A stretch of DNA of 64,000 nucleotides from Thalassovita mediterranea (GCF_001458435.1 NZ_CYSF01000017.1:248001-312000), one strand, 5' to 3'; shown: positions 47,759 to 58,555, numbered from the stretch's first letter. Program-made: numbers and translations. The notes: generated by a model not told the origin, from the letters alone.

Positions 47759-49253
47759 CACTACCGTCCTGTTGGCTGGCGAGGATTTCACGCACCTTGG
47801 CGATCATCTCAGTGCGCGGCACCTCAAACTGGCTGGGACGCTCTTTCCATTCTTCCAGCGTGGCGCTTTCGGCGATCTTGGCGCCAAGGATCAGGTCCTT
47901 GATCTGCACCACGCCCTTCTCCTTCTCATCGCCACCTTCGATGATCGCGATGGGGGAGTTGCGCTTGTCCGCGTATTTCAACTGGTTGCCGAAGTTTTTA
48001 GGGTTGCCCAGATAGACCTCAGCCCGAATACCCTCTTGGCGCAGCTCAGCCACCATCGCCTGATAGTCGGCCATACGGGCCTTATCCATCACGGTGACCA
48101 CAACGGGGCCCGTAGGCGCACCGCCCATGCGGCCCTTTTCACGCAGGGCGGCCAGCAGGCGGTCCACACCGATGGAGACGCCCACAGCGGGCACTTCCTG
48201 ACCGGTGAAACGCTTGACCAAACCGTCATAGCGACCACCACCAGCGACCGAGCCGAACTGGCGCTTGCGGCCCTTTTCGTCGAGGATTTCAAAGGTCAGC
48301 TCTGCCTCAAACACCGGACCGGTGTAATAGCCCAGACCACGCACGATCGACGGGTCGATCAGCACCTGATCGTCGCCATAGCCTGCGGCGGCCAACAGGG
48401 CGCCGATCTGTTCCAGTTCGGCAATGCCGTCTTGGCCAACCTTGCTGTCCCCCACGGCAGCGCGCAGGTTTTCCATGGTGCCAGCCACATCGTCGGCACG
48501 CGAGGTGAGGAAGGCGATCACAGGTTCAGCCTGCGCCTCCTCCAGACCAACGCCATCGATGTAAGCGCCAGAGGCATCCAGACGCCCCTTGCCCAGCAAT
48601 TGACGCACACCCTCTTCGCCGACCTTGTCGAACTTGTCGATGGTGCGCAGCACGTCGTCGCGTTTGGGGTCATCTTCGGCCAAACCCATGGCCTCTAGCA
48701 CACCGTTCAGAACCTTGCGGTTGTTCACGCGCACCAGATAGTCGCCACGGGGAATGCCCACCGCCTCCAGCGTGTCGGACAGCATCATGCAAATCTCGGC
48801 ATCCGCGGCCATCGACGCGGTCCCAACGGTATCCGCATCACATTGATAGAACTGGCGATAACGGCCCGGTCCCGGCTTTTCGTTGCGCCAAACGGGACCC
48901 ATCGCGTAGCGGCGATAGGGGTTGGGCAGATCATTGCGGTGCTGGGCATAGACACGGGCCAAAGGCGCGGTCAGGTCATAGCGCAGGGCCATCCAGTCAC
49001 CCTTATCTCCCTCATCCGCCTCTTGCCAGGCAAAGACGCCTTCGTTGGGGCGATCCACGTCGGGCAGAAACTTGCCCAGCGCCTCAACCGTTTCCACGGC
49101 GGCAGATTCCAGCGCGTCAAAGCCGTAATGGTGATAGACCCCGGCGATTTTCTGCAGCATCTCGCTGCGTTCGGTCACTTCGGTACCGAAATAGTCGCGG
49201 AACCCCTTGGGCGTGACGGCCTTGGGGCGGGGGGCTTTCTTCTGCTTGGCCAT
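47751..49253 (-). CDS. hisS: Histidyl-tRNA synthetase HisS
   Basis: 500 residues, class II synthetase. Motif 2 is [23 protein letters not shown] and the histidine-binding segments are [12 protein letters not shown] and [14 protein letters not shown]. The C-terminal anticodon-binding domain includes [18 protein letters not shown]. First gene of the hisS-hisZ-hisG operon, which puts tRNA charging and the first biosynthetic enzyme under one transcript. Confidence 0.97.
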   Translation of the reverse strand: MAKQKKAPRPKAVTPKGFRDYFGTEVTERSEMLQKIAGVYHHYGFDALESAAVETVEALGKFLPDVDRPNEGVFAWQEADEGDKGDWMALRYDLTAPLARVYAQHRNDLPNPYRRYAMGPVWRNEKPGPGRYRQFYQCDADTVGTASMAADAEICMMLSDTLEAVGIPRGDYLVRVNNRKVLNGVLEAMGLAEDDPKRDDVLRTIDKFDKVGEEGVRQLLGKGRLDASGAYIDGVGLEEAQAEPVIAFLTSRADDVAGTMENLRAAVGDSKVGQDGIAELEQIGALLAAAGYGDDQVLIDPSIVRGLGYYTGPVFEAELTFEILDEKGRKRQFGSVAGGGRYDGLVKRFTGQEVPAVGVSIGVDRLLAALREKGRMGGAPTGPVVVTVMDKARMADYQAMVAELRQEGIRAEVYLGNPKNFGNQLKYADKRNSPIAIIEGGDEKEKGVVQIKDLILGAKIAESATLEEWKERPSQFEVPRTEMIAKVREILASQQDGSDA

Positions 49254-49445
49254 TGGCTTTGTCCTTGCGGGTAATGTCGCGCCCGCGTCTACCGGATGCG
49301 GCGCTTAGGGGCAAGCATTGCAAGGGGAAAGTGGCATATAACCTTGCAGTCGCGACCATTGTGCACGTCGCCCGCCTGTTCCCCGTCCATTGCCCCTGCC
49401 ACGCCTGCTGTGCTAAGGCCGCGCCAGCACACAAAGGGCGGCACA

Positions 49446-49655
49446 ATGCAAGACACCAAGATGCAAGATCTGGAAGAACAACTGGCACACCTGACCCGCA
49501 CGGTCGAGGACCTGTCAGATGTTGTCGCCACCCAAGCGGGCGAGATTGACATGCTGACCCGCCGCGTCGCCCTGTTGATGCAGCGCGAAGCAGAGCGCGA
49601 GGCAGATGGCGGCAGCCACATCTATGGCGGACCGGAAAAACCGCCGCATTATTGA
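49446..49655 (+). CDS. slyX: SlyX family protein
   Basis: 69 residues, almost wholly a coiled coil (DLEEQLAHLTRTVEDLSDVVATQAGEIDMLTRRVALLM), ending in the conserved PPHY. The start was chosen to match the family length. Function unknown; members are small cytoplasmic proteins. Confidence 0.85.
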   Translation: MQDTKMQDLEEQLAHLTRTVEDLSDVVATQAGEIDMLTRRVALLMQREAEREADGGSHIYGGPEKPPHY

Positions 49656-49683
49656 AGGGCGGTATTAAAAGACGGCGCGCGCC

Positions 49684-50646
49684 CTACTCTGCCGTATGGT
49701 GACTGGCCAGAACCGCACCGTCGTGCAGCAACATATTGGCCCAGCCCTGCCCCAAACCACGGGTGTCATACACGCTGACGAAAACTGTGTTGGGGGTCAG
49801 TTTGCCGCGTTTTTCGCCGCAGGGTTCCTTGGTGCGGACCTTACACAGGCGACGCTTCAGCTTTTCGTAGGCTTTGTCAGTAGTGGTAAAGGGATGCAGG
49901 TCCGACGGCAGGCCATAGCGTAGCTGTTCGTGCATTTCGACCGAGCCAAACACAACCGCCGTGCCCATCACCTGTCGCAGGCAGCCATCGCCAAAGCCCG
50001 TGACGTAGAACGCGCGCAACCCTTCATCGCTTGGGGCACTGTCATAGAGACGGTAAAACGGTTTCTTTTCAGGATGCTGCGCCACAAGCGTTCCCAGCTT
50101 TCGTTTGGGAAAATCACAGACGATCCCAACGCTGCCGAACCGCGTGCTACTGCCAAAGGGTATTGCGCCCGTTGGCTGTTCAGGTTCTGAACGGCTGAGC
50201 AATTTAAACAGATCAAATCCGGCCCTATCCTTGGACGTTGCACCTTCTGTGGATGCAGGCAGGCTGGCCAACTGCACCTGTGCGCCGGTATCACCGTCTG
50301 GTGTGCGCCCAGGTTCTTTGCTTGCCAATCTGGTCTGGGGTAGCGCTATGGCATCCTTGTCGGAAAGCGGCGCATCTTTCTGAGCAAACAACCACCCCAG
50401 CACGCCAGATTTGGCCGGTTCTTCCTCGGATGTGGCCGCGTCATCGGGCCGCTCTGCCTCAGCGTTGGTGGCCAGCAATGCCGCCCCGTCGTCCGCCGCC
50501 TCGGCCGATCCCGGCACATCCTGAAGGCGCAACCCTGCCAGCGGATCCCCGCAGCCAGCCAACAAAAGCAGCAGGCCAGCCAGCGCCCCACCTTTCAGTC
50601 CATGCGTCTGCACAGGATATGCAATGCGTTGAAAACGCTTATCCAT
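49684..50646 (-). CDS. Putative lipoprotein of unknown function
   Basis: 320 residues. The N-terminus has a hydrophobic core (ALAGLLLLLAG) and a lipobox LAGC with the cysteine near residue 32. A low-complexity Ala/Glu/Asp stretch follows (residues 45-75), then a globular C-terminal half with four cysteines (IVCDFPK, GDGCLRQV, RLCKVRTKEPCG). The central RFGSVGIVCDFPKRKLGTLVAQHPEKKPFYRLYDS segment has no family I recognise. Confidence 0.7.
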   Translation of the reverse strand: MDKRFQRIAYPVQTHGLKGGALAGLLLLLAGCGDPLAGLRLQDVPGSAEAADDGAALLATNAEAERPDDAATSEEEPAKSGVLGWLFAQKDAPLSDKDAIALPQTRLASKEPGRTPDGDTGAQVQLASLPASTEGATSKDRAGFDLFKLLSRSEPEQPTGAIPFGSSTRFGSVGIVCDFPKRKLGTLVAQHPEKKPFYRLYDSAPSDEGLRAFYVTGFGDGCLRQVMGTAVVFGSVEMHEQLRYGLPSDLHPFTTTDKAYEKLKRRLCKVRTKEPCGEKRGKLTPNTVFVSVYDTRGLGQGWANMLLHDGAVLASHHTAE

Positions 50647-50753
50647 TTACGGCAATCGTCCCAATTTGTCCCCGCGCGGACCATACCGCAGCGATCCGCG
50701 CGACGCAAACCAATGTTGCGTCGCGTGAACTGTCCTGCCCCCGTTTGGGGCGA

Positions 50754-53700
50754 TCAGATCTCTTGCACGTCCAGCACACCGGGCAGTGATTTGATCGCGC
50801 TTTTGATCTGCGGGTTCACCGGAAATTCCTGATAGGTGTCAATGTCAACCTCACCGGGCAATTCGGGGTTCATCAGGCAGAACTTGATCGGCCCCCGCCC
50901 CGCGCTGCGCGATTTTTCCCGCGCGTCAGCCAGAATGGTCGCGGCCAGCGGAATCGCCTCTGCCTCATCGACAAAGATCTGCAATCCCATGTTGCCCGCA
51001 TCCGCGACGAAGTCATCCAGGCTGGCCACACCGCGTCCCATCGGGTCAAACTGACCGTCGTTAAAGCGTGCCTCCAGCGTCATGATGACCTGATTGGTCT
51101 GATCAAACACCGCGCGGGTGCGATCAAAATCCTCTGGGAACATCACCATCCCCGCCACCTGTCCGGTGGGGTCAGAGATATTCATGCGAAAGAACCGCGT
51201 GCCCCGTCCCGATTTGCGTTCCTGCAGGCCAGAGACTAGCACGCCCACCCGTTCGGTGGCGGCGCCGTTGGCCTCTGCCTTTTGCTTCAGACCCTCAAGC
51301 GTCAGCAGTTTTTTGCGTTTCAGCGCAGGCAGGTAGTCATCCAGCGGGTGGCCGGTCAGATAGAAGCCAACCGCTTTATGTTCCTCGGCCAGACGATCAG
51401 CGGCGGGCCAGTCGGTGACCTTGGACAGGCGTGGTTCTGGCAGGTCCTCTCCCGCCTCACCAAAGAGCGAGACCTGAGAGCTTTCGCGCTGTTCATGGAT
51501 CGCCGCCGAATAGCGCACCAGACTTTCAAGGCTGTCAAAGACGCGGCGGCGGTTCGGGTCCAGATTGTCAAAGGCGCCAGCGCGCGCCAGCATTTCCAAG
51601 GGGCGCTTGCCCACCCGTTTCAGATCCACCCGACGGGCAAAATCAAACAGCGTAGCAAAGGGCTTCGGTCCCTGATCGCCCTTCAGGCGGGCGTCCGAGA
51701 TCAACTTCACCGCCTCAAGGCCGACGTTTTTCAGCGCGCCCATGCCATAGATCAATTCGCCATCCACAACGTCAAACGTCGGCAGTGAGGTGTTCACACA
51801 GGGCGGCACAATGGTGATGTCGAGGCCACGGCGCACCTCTTCGGCGTAGATCTCCAGCTTGTCGGTCAGATGGATATCGCAGTTCATAACGCCTGCCATA
51901 AACTCCGCCGGATGGTTCGCCTTCAGCCAGCCGGTTTGATAGCTAACCACCGCATAGGCCGCAGCGTGGGATTTGTTGAAGCCGTAGTTGGCGAATTTTT
52001 CCAACAGGTCGAAAACCTCGCTGGCCTTTTTCGCTGGCACCCCGTTTTCCGCCGCGCCCTTTTCGAATTTGGGGCGTTCGGCGTCCATCGCCTCTTTGAT
52101 CTTTTTACCCATCGCACGACGCAACAGGTCCGCCCCGCCAAGCGAGTAGCCCGCCATGACCTGCGCGATCTGCATCACCTGTTCCTGATAAACGATGATG
52201 CCTTGGGTTTCCTCAAGGATGTGGTCGATCAGCGGATGCACCGATTCCAGATCCTGCTGGCCGTTCTTCACCTTGCAATAGGTGGGGATGTTTTCCATCG
52301 GCCCCGGACGATACAGCGCCACAAGTGCAACGATGTCCTCGATACAGGTGGGTTTCATCTGTTGCAGCGCACTCATCATGCCGCCGGATTCCACCTGAAA
52401 CACCGCCACGGTTTTCGCACTGGCGTAAAGTTTATAGGTCGCCTCATCATCCAGCGGGATGGCGCCGATATCATCCACCGCACCCTCTGGCGGTTCATAC
52501 AGTTCCGATCCATCCGGCCCGATGTGCAGGTGACGCCCGTTCTTCTTGATCAGATCAACGGCGTTTTGAATGACCGTCAGCGTTTTCAGACCGAGGAAGT
52601 CGAATTTCACCAGACCGGCCTGTTCCACCCATTTCATGTTGAACTGGGTGGCGGGCATGTCGGATCGCGGATCTTGGTACAGCGGCACCAGACGATCCAG
52701 CGGACGATCCCCGATCACCACACCCGCCGCGTGGGTGGATGCGTTCCGCAGTAGCCCCTCAACCTTCATGCCGTAGTTCAGCAGGCGCTCAACCACCTCT
52801 TCATTGCGGGCCTCTTCACGCAGGCGCGGCTCTTCTTTCAGCGAATCCGCAATCGACAGCGGCTTCACCCCCTCGACAGGGATCAGCTTCGACAGGCGAT
52901 CCACTTGGCCATAGGGCATCTGCAACACACGGCCAATGTCGCGCACTGCCGCCTTGGACAAGAGCGCACCAAAGGTGATGATCTGGCCCACCTTGTCACG
53001 GCCATACTTCTCTTGAACGTATTTAATCACCTCTTCACGGCGATCCATGCAGAAGTCGATGTCGAAGTCAGGCATCGACACACGTTCGGGGTTCAGGAAG
53101 CGTTCAAACAGCAGGCTGTAGCGCAGCGGATCAAGGTCGGTAATCGTCAGCGCATAGGCCACAAGAGAACCCGCACCAGACCCCCGCCCCGGCCCCACCG
53201 GAATGCCGTGATCCTTGCCCCATTGGATAAAGTCGGCAACGATCAGGAAGTAGCCGGGGAACCCCATGCCTTCGATGATGCCCAGTTCGAAATCCAGCCG
53301 TTCCTGATACTCCTCCACCGTCGCCGCATGTGGGATCACCTTCAGGCGGGCCTGCAGGCCTTCGTTCGCCTGACGGCGCAGTTCGGCCACCTCATCATCG
53401 GCAAACTTCGGCAGGATCGGGTCACGCCGATAGGTGCCAAATGCACAACGGCGGGCGATTTCCACCGTGTTTTCAATCGCTTCTGGCAGGTCCGCAAAGA
53501 GGGTGATCATCTCCTCTTGGGATTTGAAATAATGCTGCGGGGTCAGTCGGCGGCGCGGTTCCGACTGATCGACATAGGTGCCCTCGGAAATGCAGATCAG
53601 CGCATCATGCGCTTCGTACATGTCGGATTTGGGGAAATAGACGTCATTGGTCGCCACCAAGGGCAGGCCCATATCATAAGCCATTTCGACAAAGTGACGT

Positions 53701-54275
53701 TCGCACAGTTTTTCGTCCTGCGGCAGCCCGTCCTCGCCCGGGTGGCGCTGCAATTCCACGTAGAGGCGCTGCGGATAGATCGATGCCAATTGACGTAGCA
53801 GCGCCGCTGCCTTGTCGCGCGCGCCTTGTTGGATCAGTTGGCCGACGGGACCGTTTGCGGCGCCGGTCAGGCAGATCAGACCTTCGGAAAACTCCTGCAG
53901 CTCTGCCATGGTGACCTGAGGCAGTTGCCCGCCGTTGTCCACATACAGGCAGGATGACAGTCGCATTAGGTTTTCATACCCCGCCTCTGTCTGCGAAAGC
54001 AGAACCACGGGGGCTGGCAGCGCTGGCACCTCCCCCGGTGCGGATTGTGTATAGGCCACATCCACCTGACAGCCGACGATCGGCTGAATGCCTGCGCCTT
54101 GCGCCGACACGGAAAATTCCAATGCAGCAAACAGCGAATTGGTGTCGGTGACCGCCACCGCAGGCATGCCCATATCGGCGCATAGGCCGGGTAGCTTCTT
54201 CAGGCGCACGGCACCTTCCAGAAGGGAGTATTCGGTATGGGTGCGCAGGTGGATGAATCGGGGGGCATCAGTCAT
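50754..54275 (-). CDS. dnaE: DNA polymerase III subunit alpha DnaE
   Basis: 1173 residues, the main replicative polymerase. The PHP domain opens the protein (FIHLRTHTEYSLLEGA). The catalytic palm has GPGRGSGAGSLVAYAL and the aspartates D403 and D405 of MPDFDIDFCMDRREEV. The tandem HhH and OB domains follow, ending in the NP(Q/E)I-type acidic tail. Length and order are standard for DnaE1. No divergent gene within 700 bp upstream. Confidence 0.98.
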   Translation of the reverse strand: MTDAPRFIHLRTHTEYSLLEGAVRLKKLPGLCADMGMPAVAVTDTNSLFAALEFSVSAQGAGIQPIVGCQVDVAYTQSAPGEVPALPAPVVLLSQTEAGYENLMRLSSCLYVDNGGQLPQVTMAELQEFSEGLICLTGAANGPVGQLIQQGARDKAAALLRQLASIYPQRLYVELQRHPGEDGLPQDEKLCERHFVEMAYDMGLPLVATNDVYFPKSDMYEAHDALICISEGTYVDQSEPRRRLTPQHYFKSQEEMITLFADLPEAIENTVEIARRCAFGTYRRDPILPKFADDEVAELRRQANEGLQARLKVIPHAATVEEYQERLDFELGIIEGMGFPGYFLIVADFIQWGKDHGIPVGPGRGSGAGSLVAYALTITDLDPLRYSLLFERFLNPERVSMPDFDIDFCMDRREEVIKYVQEKYGRDKVGQIITFGALLSKAAVRDIGRVLQMPYGQVDRLSKLIPVEGVKPLSIADSLKEEPRLREEARNEEVVERLLNYGMKVEGLLRNASTHAAGVVIGDRPLDRLVPLYQDPRSDMPATQFNMKWVEQAGLVKFDFLGLKTLTVIQNAVDLIKKNGRHLHIGPDGSELYEPPEGAVDDIGAIPLDDEATYKLYASAKTVAVFQVESGGMMSALQQMKPTCIEDIVALVALYRPGPMENIPTYCKVKNGQQDLESVHPLIDHILEETQGIIVYQEQVMQIAQVMAGYSLGGADLLRRAMGKKIKEAMDAERPKFEKGAAENGVPAKKASEVFDLLEKFANYGFNKSHAAAYAVVSYQTGWLKANHPAEFMAGVMNCDIHLTDKLEIYAEEVRRGLDITIVPPCVNTSLPTFDVVDGELIYGMGALKNVGLEAVKLISDARLKGDQGPKPFATLFDFARRVDLKRVGKRPLEMLARAGAFDNLDPNRRRVFDSLESLVRYSAAIHEQRESSQVSLFGEAGEDLPEPRLSKVTDWPAADRLAEEHKAVGFYLTGHPLDDYLPALKRKKLLTLEGLKQKAEANGAATERVGVLVSGLQERKSGRGTRFFRMNISDPTGQVAGMVMFPEDFDRTRAVFDQTNQVIMTLEARFNDGQFDPMGRGVASLDDFVADAGNMGLQIFVDEAEAIPLAATILADAREKSRSAGRGPIKFCLMNPELPGEVDIDTYQEFPVNPQIKSAIKSLPGVLDVQEI

Positions 54276-54986
54276 GGCGCCACCTTAGTGGAGCGTAGAA
54301 CAGGGCGGAAGACGGGATTTTTCAGCTGCTGGGTCCGCGATGTGACGGAACGAAACCCGTCATAGAATGCTGCGGCGCGGCAAAGCCAAACTCGTCCGCA
54401 ATACAGATTAAAAACAAGCCGCAAACATACCGCCTAAAAATCCACCACGATCAAAAATTGCGATCGCTTTTTGATCACCGCAACATTCTTAGCCGCAGCG
54501 CAGCGATAATTTTTCTTGAAATGCGCGTCAAATCTGCATCTTTTATTTGGGCAAGCAACACGCCCGCTCGTTTTCTACGCCGCATCGAAGACGCGCCAAC
54601 AGGGTAAGCCACTTGGTAAGGCGGCAGGTTTTTCACATGACTGTCCCCCCTCTTCTGTCAGGAGAGTGTGAGGCACCGTGCGCACCGGATCCGCAGGCAA
54701 CCTGTGGTCGGAACCTGCCCCGGACGCTGCAACTGCACTGCCACCAGAATCTCTTTGTGTCCGGTCGGTCCTATCCGACCGCTGATGGCCGGAATTTGGC
54801 GCGCGTGCCTGCTTGTGCATCTCAGGTCATCACAAGAGCGCAAAAAACACCCGTGAACCGCACTTCTCAACGCCACACACGCCGCTCAGCCATTGCTGTT
54901 GGGCAGGTGCTGGCGTTAGTAAGTGCGCAACCGGGCCAAGGCGCCAGCCTGACTGCCAACACACAGCTCAACAAAGAGGGACGCGC
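54276..54986. other. Long upstream region of the BMP-type transporter operon
   Basis: 711 bp with no convincing gene. The first half is AT-rich and carries a 28-bp inverted repeat (54449-54476: GATCAAAAA, a GCGATCGC core, TTTTTGATC). The second half can fold into several stems, for example GGTCGG/CCGACC near 54765. An open frame from 54637 (117 codons) lacks a ribosome site and family. The region may be a long 5' untranslated leader; no known riboswitch was recognised. Confidence 0.5.
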
Positions 54987-56504
54987 GTGACAGGGACGCT
55001 ACTCAAACTAAATGGCCTGACCAAGGCCTACCCGGGCGTTGTGGCCAACAACAACGTGTCATTTGAAATCGGCAAGGGCGAGGTTCACGCCCTTCTGGGG
55101 GAAAACGGCGCGGGCAAATCCACGCTGGTAAAAATGATCTATGGTCTGGTGAAACCAAACAGCGGATCAATGGTGATGAACGGCGAAGACTACGCGCCGG
55201 TGAAACCCTCGGCGGCCCGTCAGGCGGGTGTGGCGATGGTGTTTCAGCACTTCTCACTGTTTGACGCGCTGAATGTGGCGGAAAACATCGCACTGGGCAT
55301 GGAAAACCCGCCCAAGATGCGCGATCTGGCCGCCCGGATCAAAGAGGTGTCGGAAACCTACGGTCTGCCGCTAGATCCCTTCCGCACCGTGGGCGACCTG
55401 TCCGCTGGTGAACGTCAGCGGGTCGAAATCATTCGCTGTCTGCTGCAGGACCCGAAGCTGTTGATCATGGATGAACCCACCAGCGTGCTGACGCCGCAGG
55501 AAGTGGACATTCTGTTCGAAACCCTGCGCAAGCTGTCGGCTGAGGGCACCGCGATCCTTTACATCAGCCACAAGCTGGAAGAGATCCGCACCCTGTGTGA
55601 CAACGCCACGATCCTGCGTCTGGGCGAGGTGGTCGGTGACTGTGTTCCCCGCGAAACGACCGCGCGCGATATGGCAGAGATGATGGTTGGATCGAAATTG
55701 CACGTGCCGGAACGCACCGGCGGTGACATCGGGCCGGTTCTGCTGGAACTGAACGACCTCTCCGTTGCCTCCCCCGCTGAATTTGGCACCGCGCTGAAAG
55801 GCATCAGCATGGAGGTGCGGTCTGGTGAAATTCTCGGCATCGGGGGGGTCGCGGGCAACGGTCAGGACGAACTGCTGGGCGCTTTGTCCGGTGAATTGCT
55901 GACCAAGGCAGGCACCATTGTGCTGGAAGGCGATGACGTCAGCCAGATGGGTCCGGTGGGCCGCCGCAAGCTGGGTCTGCTGACCGCGCCCGAGGAACGT
56001 CTGGGCCACGCCGCCGCGCCGGATATGAGCCTGATTGAAAACGCAGTGCTGACTGGATCGGTGCGCGAAGGTCTGGAAAAAAACGGTTTCCTCAAATGGG
56101 GCAAGGCACGCAACTTTGCCGAAACGATCATCGAAAAATTTGACGTCCGCACCCCTGGTCCGGGCAACGCGGCGCGGTCGCTATCTGGCGGCAACCTGCA
56201 GAAATTTGTGATTGGCCGCGAAGTGCTGCAGCGCCCTGACGTGTTGGTGGTGAACCAGCCCACATGGGGCGTGGACGCCGCAGCTGCCGCTGACATTCGC
56301 CAGTCCCTGCTGGATCTGGCCGCTGCGGGCGCTGCGATCATTTGCATCAGTCAGGATCTGGATGAGCTGATGGAAATCTCTGACCACTTTGCCGCGCTGA
56401 ACGAAGGCCGCCTGTCCGACATCCGCCCCTCCAAGGGGCTGACGGTGGATGAGATCGGCCTGATGATGGGTGGCGCTCATGGGATGGAGGTGGCGCATGT
56501 CTAA
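54987..56504 (+). CDS. BMP-type ABC transporter, ATP-binding protein
   Basis: 505 residues from GTG, with GAGGG upstream. Two ABC domains in tandem. The first has Walker A GENGAGKST, the signature LSAGERQRVEI and Walker B LLIMDEPTS. The second has a degenerate Walker A (GVAGNGQDE), the signature LSGGNLQK and a Walker B-like DVLVVNQPTWG. This arrangement is typical of the ATPase of nucleoside or simple-sugar transporters of the BMP/RbsA group. First gene of the operon. Confidence 0.92.
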   Translation: MTGTLLKLNGLTKAYPGVVANNNVSFEIGKGEVHALLGENGAGKSTLVKMIYGLVKPNSGSMVMNGEDYAPVKPSAARQAGVAMVFQHFSLFDALNVAENIALGMENPPKMRDLAARIKEVSETYGLPLDPFRTVGDLSAGERQRVEIIRCLLQDPKLLIMDEPTSVLTPQEVDILFETLRKLSAEGTAILYISHKLEEIRTLCDNATILRLGEVVGDCVPRETTARDMAEMMVGSKLHVPERTGGDIGPVLLELNDLSVASPAEFGTALKGISMEVRSGEILGIGGVAGNGQDELLGALSGELLTKAGTIVLEGDDVSQMGPVGRRKLGLLTAPEERLGHAAAPDMSLIENAVLTGSVREGLEKNGFLKWGKARNFAETIIEKFDVRTPGPGNAARSLSGGNLQKFVIGREVLQRPDVLVVNQPTWGVDAAAAADIRQSLLDLAAAGAAIICISQDLDELMEISDHFAALNEGRLSDIRPSKGLTVDEIGLMMGGAHGMEVAHV

Positions 56505-56552
56505 GACCGCCCGCCGTGAGTATTTGAAGAACATTGAAAAGGAGGGGCTGTC

Positions 56553-57635
56553 GTGATCAAGCTGGAAAAACGTCCCCAGCCGTCCAAAGCATGGACCTAT
56601 CTGACGCCGCTCTTGGCGGTTGCCCTGACCATGGTTGTCGGCGGCGCATTGTTTGCGGGTCTGGGCAAAGACCCCGTTGTCGCGATCAAGACCATCTTCT
56701 GGGAACCACTGTTTTCAGAATTTGCGTTCTACTATCGCCCGCAGCTACTGGTGAAAGGCGCGCCGCTGGTGCTGATTGCCATCGGTCTGTCGCTGGGATT
56801 CCGTGCAGGCATCTGGAACATCGGCGCCGAAGGACAATACATCATGGGTGCCATCATCGGCGCGGGCGTCGGTCTGGCGTTTTACCCGATGGAGGCGTTT
56901 TACATCTTCCCCCTCATGGTCATTGCAGGCGCCTTTGGCGGCTGGATCTGGGCGATGATCCCCGCGTTTTTGAAGGTGCGCTTTGGCACCAACGAAATCC
57001 TTGTGTCGCTGATGCTGGTCTATGTGGCCGAACAACTGTTGGCCTCTGCCTCGCTTGGGTTGCTGCGCAACCCTGATGGCCACGGCTTCCCCGGCTCGCG
57101 GAACCTGCGTGATTACGCATCAGCGCACAATGGCGATCTGATTGCCAACACGGGTATGCACTGGGGTGTTGTGGCCGCGCTGATCGCGGTGATCTTTGCC
57201 TATGTGCTGCTGAACCGTCACATGCTGGGTTTCCACATCCGTCTGACGGGTGAGGCACCGCGCGCGGCGAAGTTCGCTGGCGTGAACCCCAGCCGTTTGA
57301 TCCTGATCTGTCTGGGTGCATCGGGCGCGCTGGCCGGTGTTGCGGGCCTGTTTGAGGTGTCAGGTCCTGCCGGTCAGGTCAGCATTGATTTCAACGTTGG
57401 CTACGGCTTCACCGCGATTATCGTGGCCTTCCTTGGTCGTCTGCACCCTGTTGGCATTCTGCTGGCCGGTGCGCTGATGGCGCTGACCTATATTGGCGGT
57501 GAGATTGCCCAATCGAAACTGGGCCTGCCCGCCGCAGCGATCCAGCTGTTCCAGGGCATGCTGTTGTTCTTCCTACTGACGGTGGATGTTCTGACGAACT
57601 TCCGCATCCGACTGGCCAAGCGTGAGGTGGCGTGA
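56553..57635 (+). CDS. BMP-type ABC transporter permease
   Basis: 360 residues, about ten transmembrane helices, starting with GTG after AAAGGAGGGG. Conserved LGFRAGIWNIGAEGQYIMGAIIG and the EAA-like loop (TGEAPRAAKFAGVNPSRLILICLGASGALAG) belong to the nucleoside-type permeases. The stop codon overlaps the next ATG. Confidence 0.92.
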   Translation: MIKLEKRPQPSKAWTYLTPLLAVALTMVVGGALFAGLGKDPVVAIKTIFWEPLFSEFAFYYRPQLLVKGAPLVLIAIGLSLGFRAGIWNIGAEGQYIMGAIIGAGVGLAFYPMEAFYIFPLMVIAGAFGGWIWAMIPAFLKVRFGTNEILVSLMLVYVAEQLLASASLGLLRNPDGHGFPGSRNLRDYASAHNGDLIANTGMHWGVVAALIAVIFAYVLLNRHMLGFHIRLTGEAPRAAKFAGVNPSRLILICLGASGALAGVAGLFEVSGPAGQVSIDFNVGYGFTAIIVAFLGRLHPVGILLAGALMALTYIGGEIAQSKLGLPAAAIQLFQGMLLFFLLTVDVLTNFRIRLAKREVA

Positions 57636-58555
57636 TGGATTTCTCTTCGATTAACCCCGTCCTGCTGCTGGCGTCCTTGATTGTGGCGGCAACCCCGCTC
57701 TTGCTGGCCGCGATTGGTGAATTGGTGGTGGAAAAGGCTGGCGTGCTGAACCTTGGCGTTGAGGGCATGATGATCACCGGCGCGATCTGCGGCTTTGCCA
57801 TCGCGGTGAATACTGGATCGCCCGTTGTGGGCCTGCTGGCAGCGGCTGTCGGCGGTGCCGTCCTCAGCATGCTGTTTGCCCTGCTGACCCAATATGCGCT
57901 GGCGAACCAAGTGGCGTCCGGTCTGGCGCTGACGCTGTTTGGTCTGGGCCTGTCGTCGCTGATCGGTCAGGGCTATCAGGGTGTGAAACCGCCCAGTTTC
58001 CCGCGCTTTGACATTCCGGTTCTGTCGGACATCCCATTCATCGGGCCGGTGCTGTTTACGCAGGATTTCATCGTCTATCTGGCGTTTTTCCTGACGCTGG
58101 GCGTTTGGGCCGTGCTGAAATACAGCCGCGCTGGCCTGATCCTGCGGGCAGTCGGTGAAAGCCACGATGCCGCGCATGCGCTGGGATACAAGGTGGTGCG
58201 CATCCGTGTGCTGGCGATCCTGTTTGGCGGGGCCTGCGCCGGTATGGGCGGCGCCTACATCAGCCTGATCCGCGTGCCGCAATGGACCGAGGGCATGACC
58301 GCCGGTATCGGCTGGATTGCACTGGCGCTGGTGGTCTTTGCCAGCTGGAAACCATGGCGCGTTCTGCTGGGCGCCTGCCTGTTTGGTGGCATCAACGTCT
58401 TGCAGCTGAACCTGCAGGCCGCTGGCATCGCCATTCCGGTCGAGATCCTGGCCATGTCGCCCTATGTGATCACCATCGTGGTGCTGGTCATCATGTCCGC
58501 TGATCGCAGCAATGCCCCTGCCTCGCTGGGCAAAGTGTTCCATGCGGGCAGCTGA
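57635..58555 (+). CDS. BMP-type ABC transporter permease
   Basis: 306 residues, second permease. The start at 57635 (TGATG overlap) follows GAGGTGG at better spacing than a GTG 3 bp earlier. Conserved segments EKAGVLNLGVEGMMITGAICGF and AVGESHDAAHALGYKVVRIRVLAILFGGA. Its 3' end overlaps the next gene by 14 bp. Confidence 0.92.
   Translation: MDFSSINPVLLLASLIVAATPLLLAAIGELVVEKAGVLNLGVEGMMITGAICGFAIAVNTGSPVVGLLAAAVGGAVLSMLFALLTQYALANQVASGLALTLFGLGLSSLIGQGYQGVKPPSFPRFDIPVLSDIPFIGPVLFTQDFIVYLAFFLTLGVWAVLKYSRAGLILRAVGESHDAAHALGYKVVRIRVLAILFGGACAGMGGAYISLIRVPQWTEGMTAGIGWIALALVVFASWKPWRVLLGACLFGGINVLQLNLQAAGIAIPVEILAMSPYVITIVVLVIMSADRSNAPASLGKVFHAGS

Noticed and set aside
54600-54830. Cobalamin, glycine, TPP or purine riboswitch before the BMP operon
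   Set aside because: Local resemblances (for example GTCAGGAGAG) lack the remaining conserved blocks of these riboswitch classes.
54637-54990. 117-codon open frame upstream of the BMP operon
   Set aside because: It starts without a ribosome site, contains many prolines, cysteines and arginines in no family pattern, and overlaps the GTG start of the ATPase gene. It is more likely non-coding leader.
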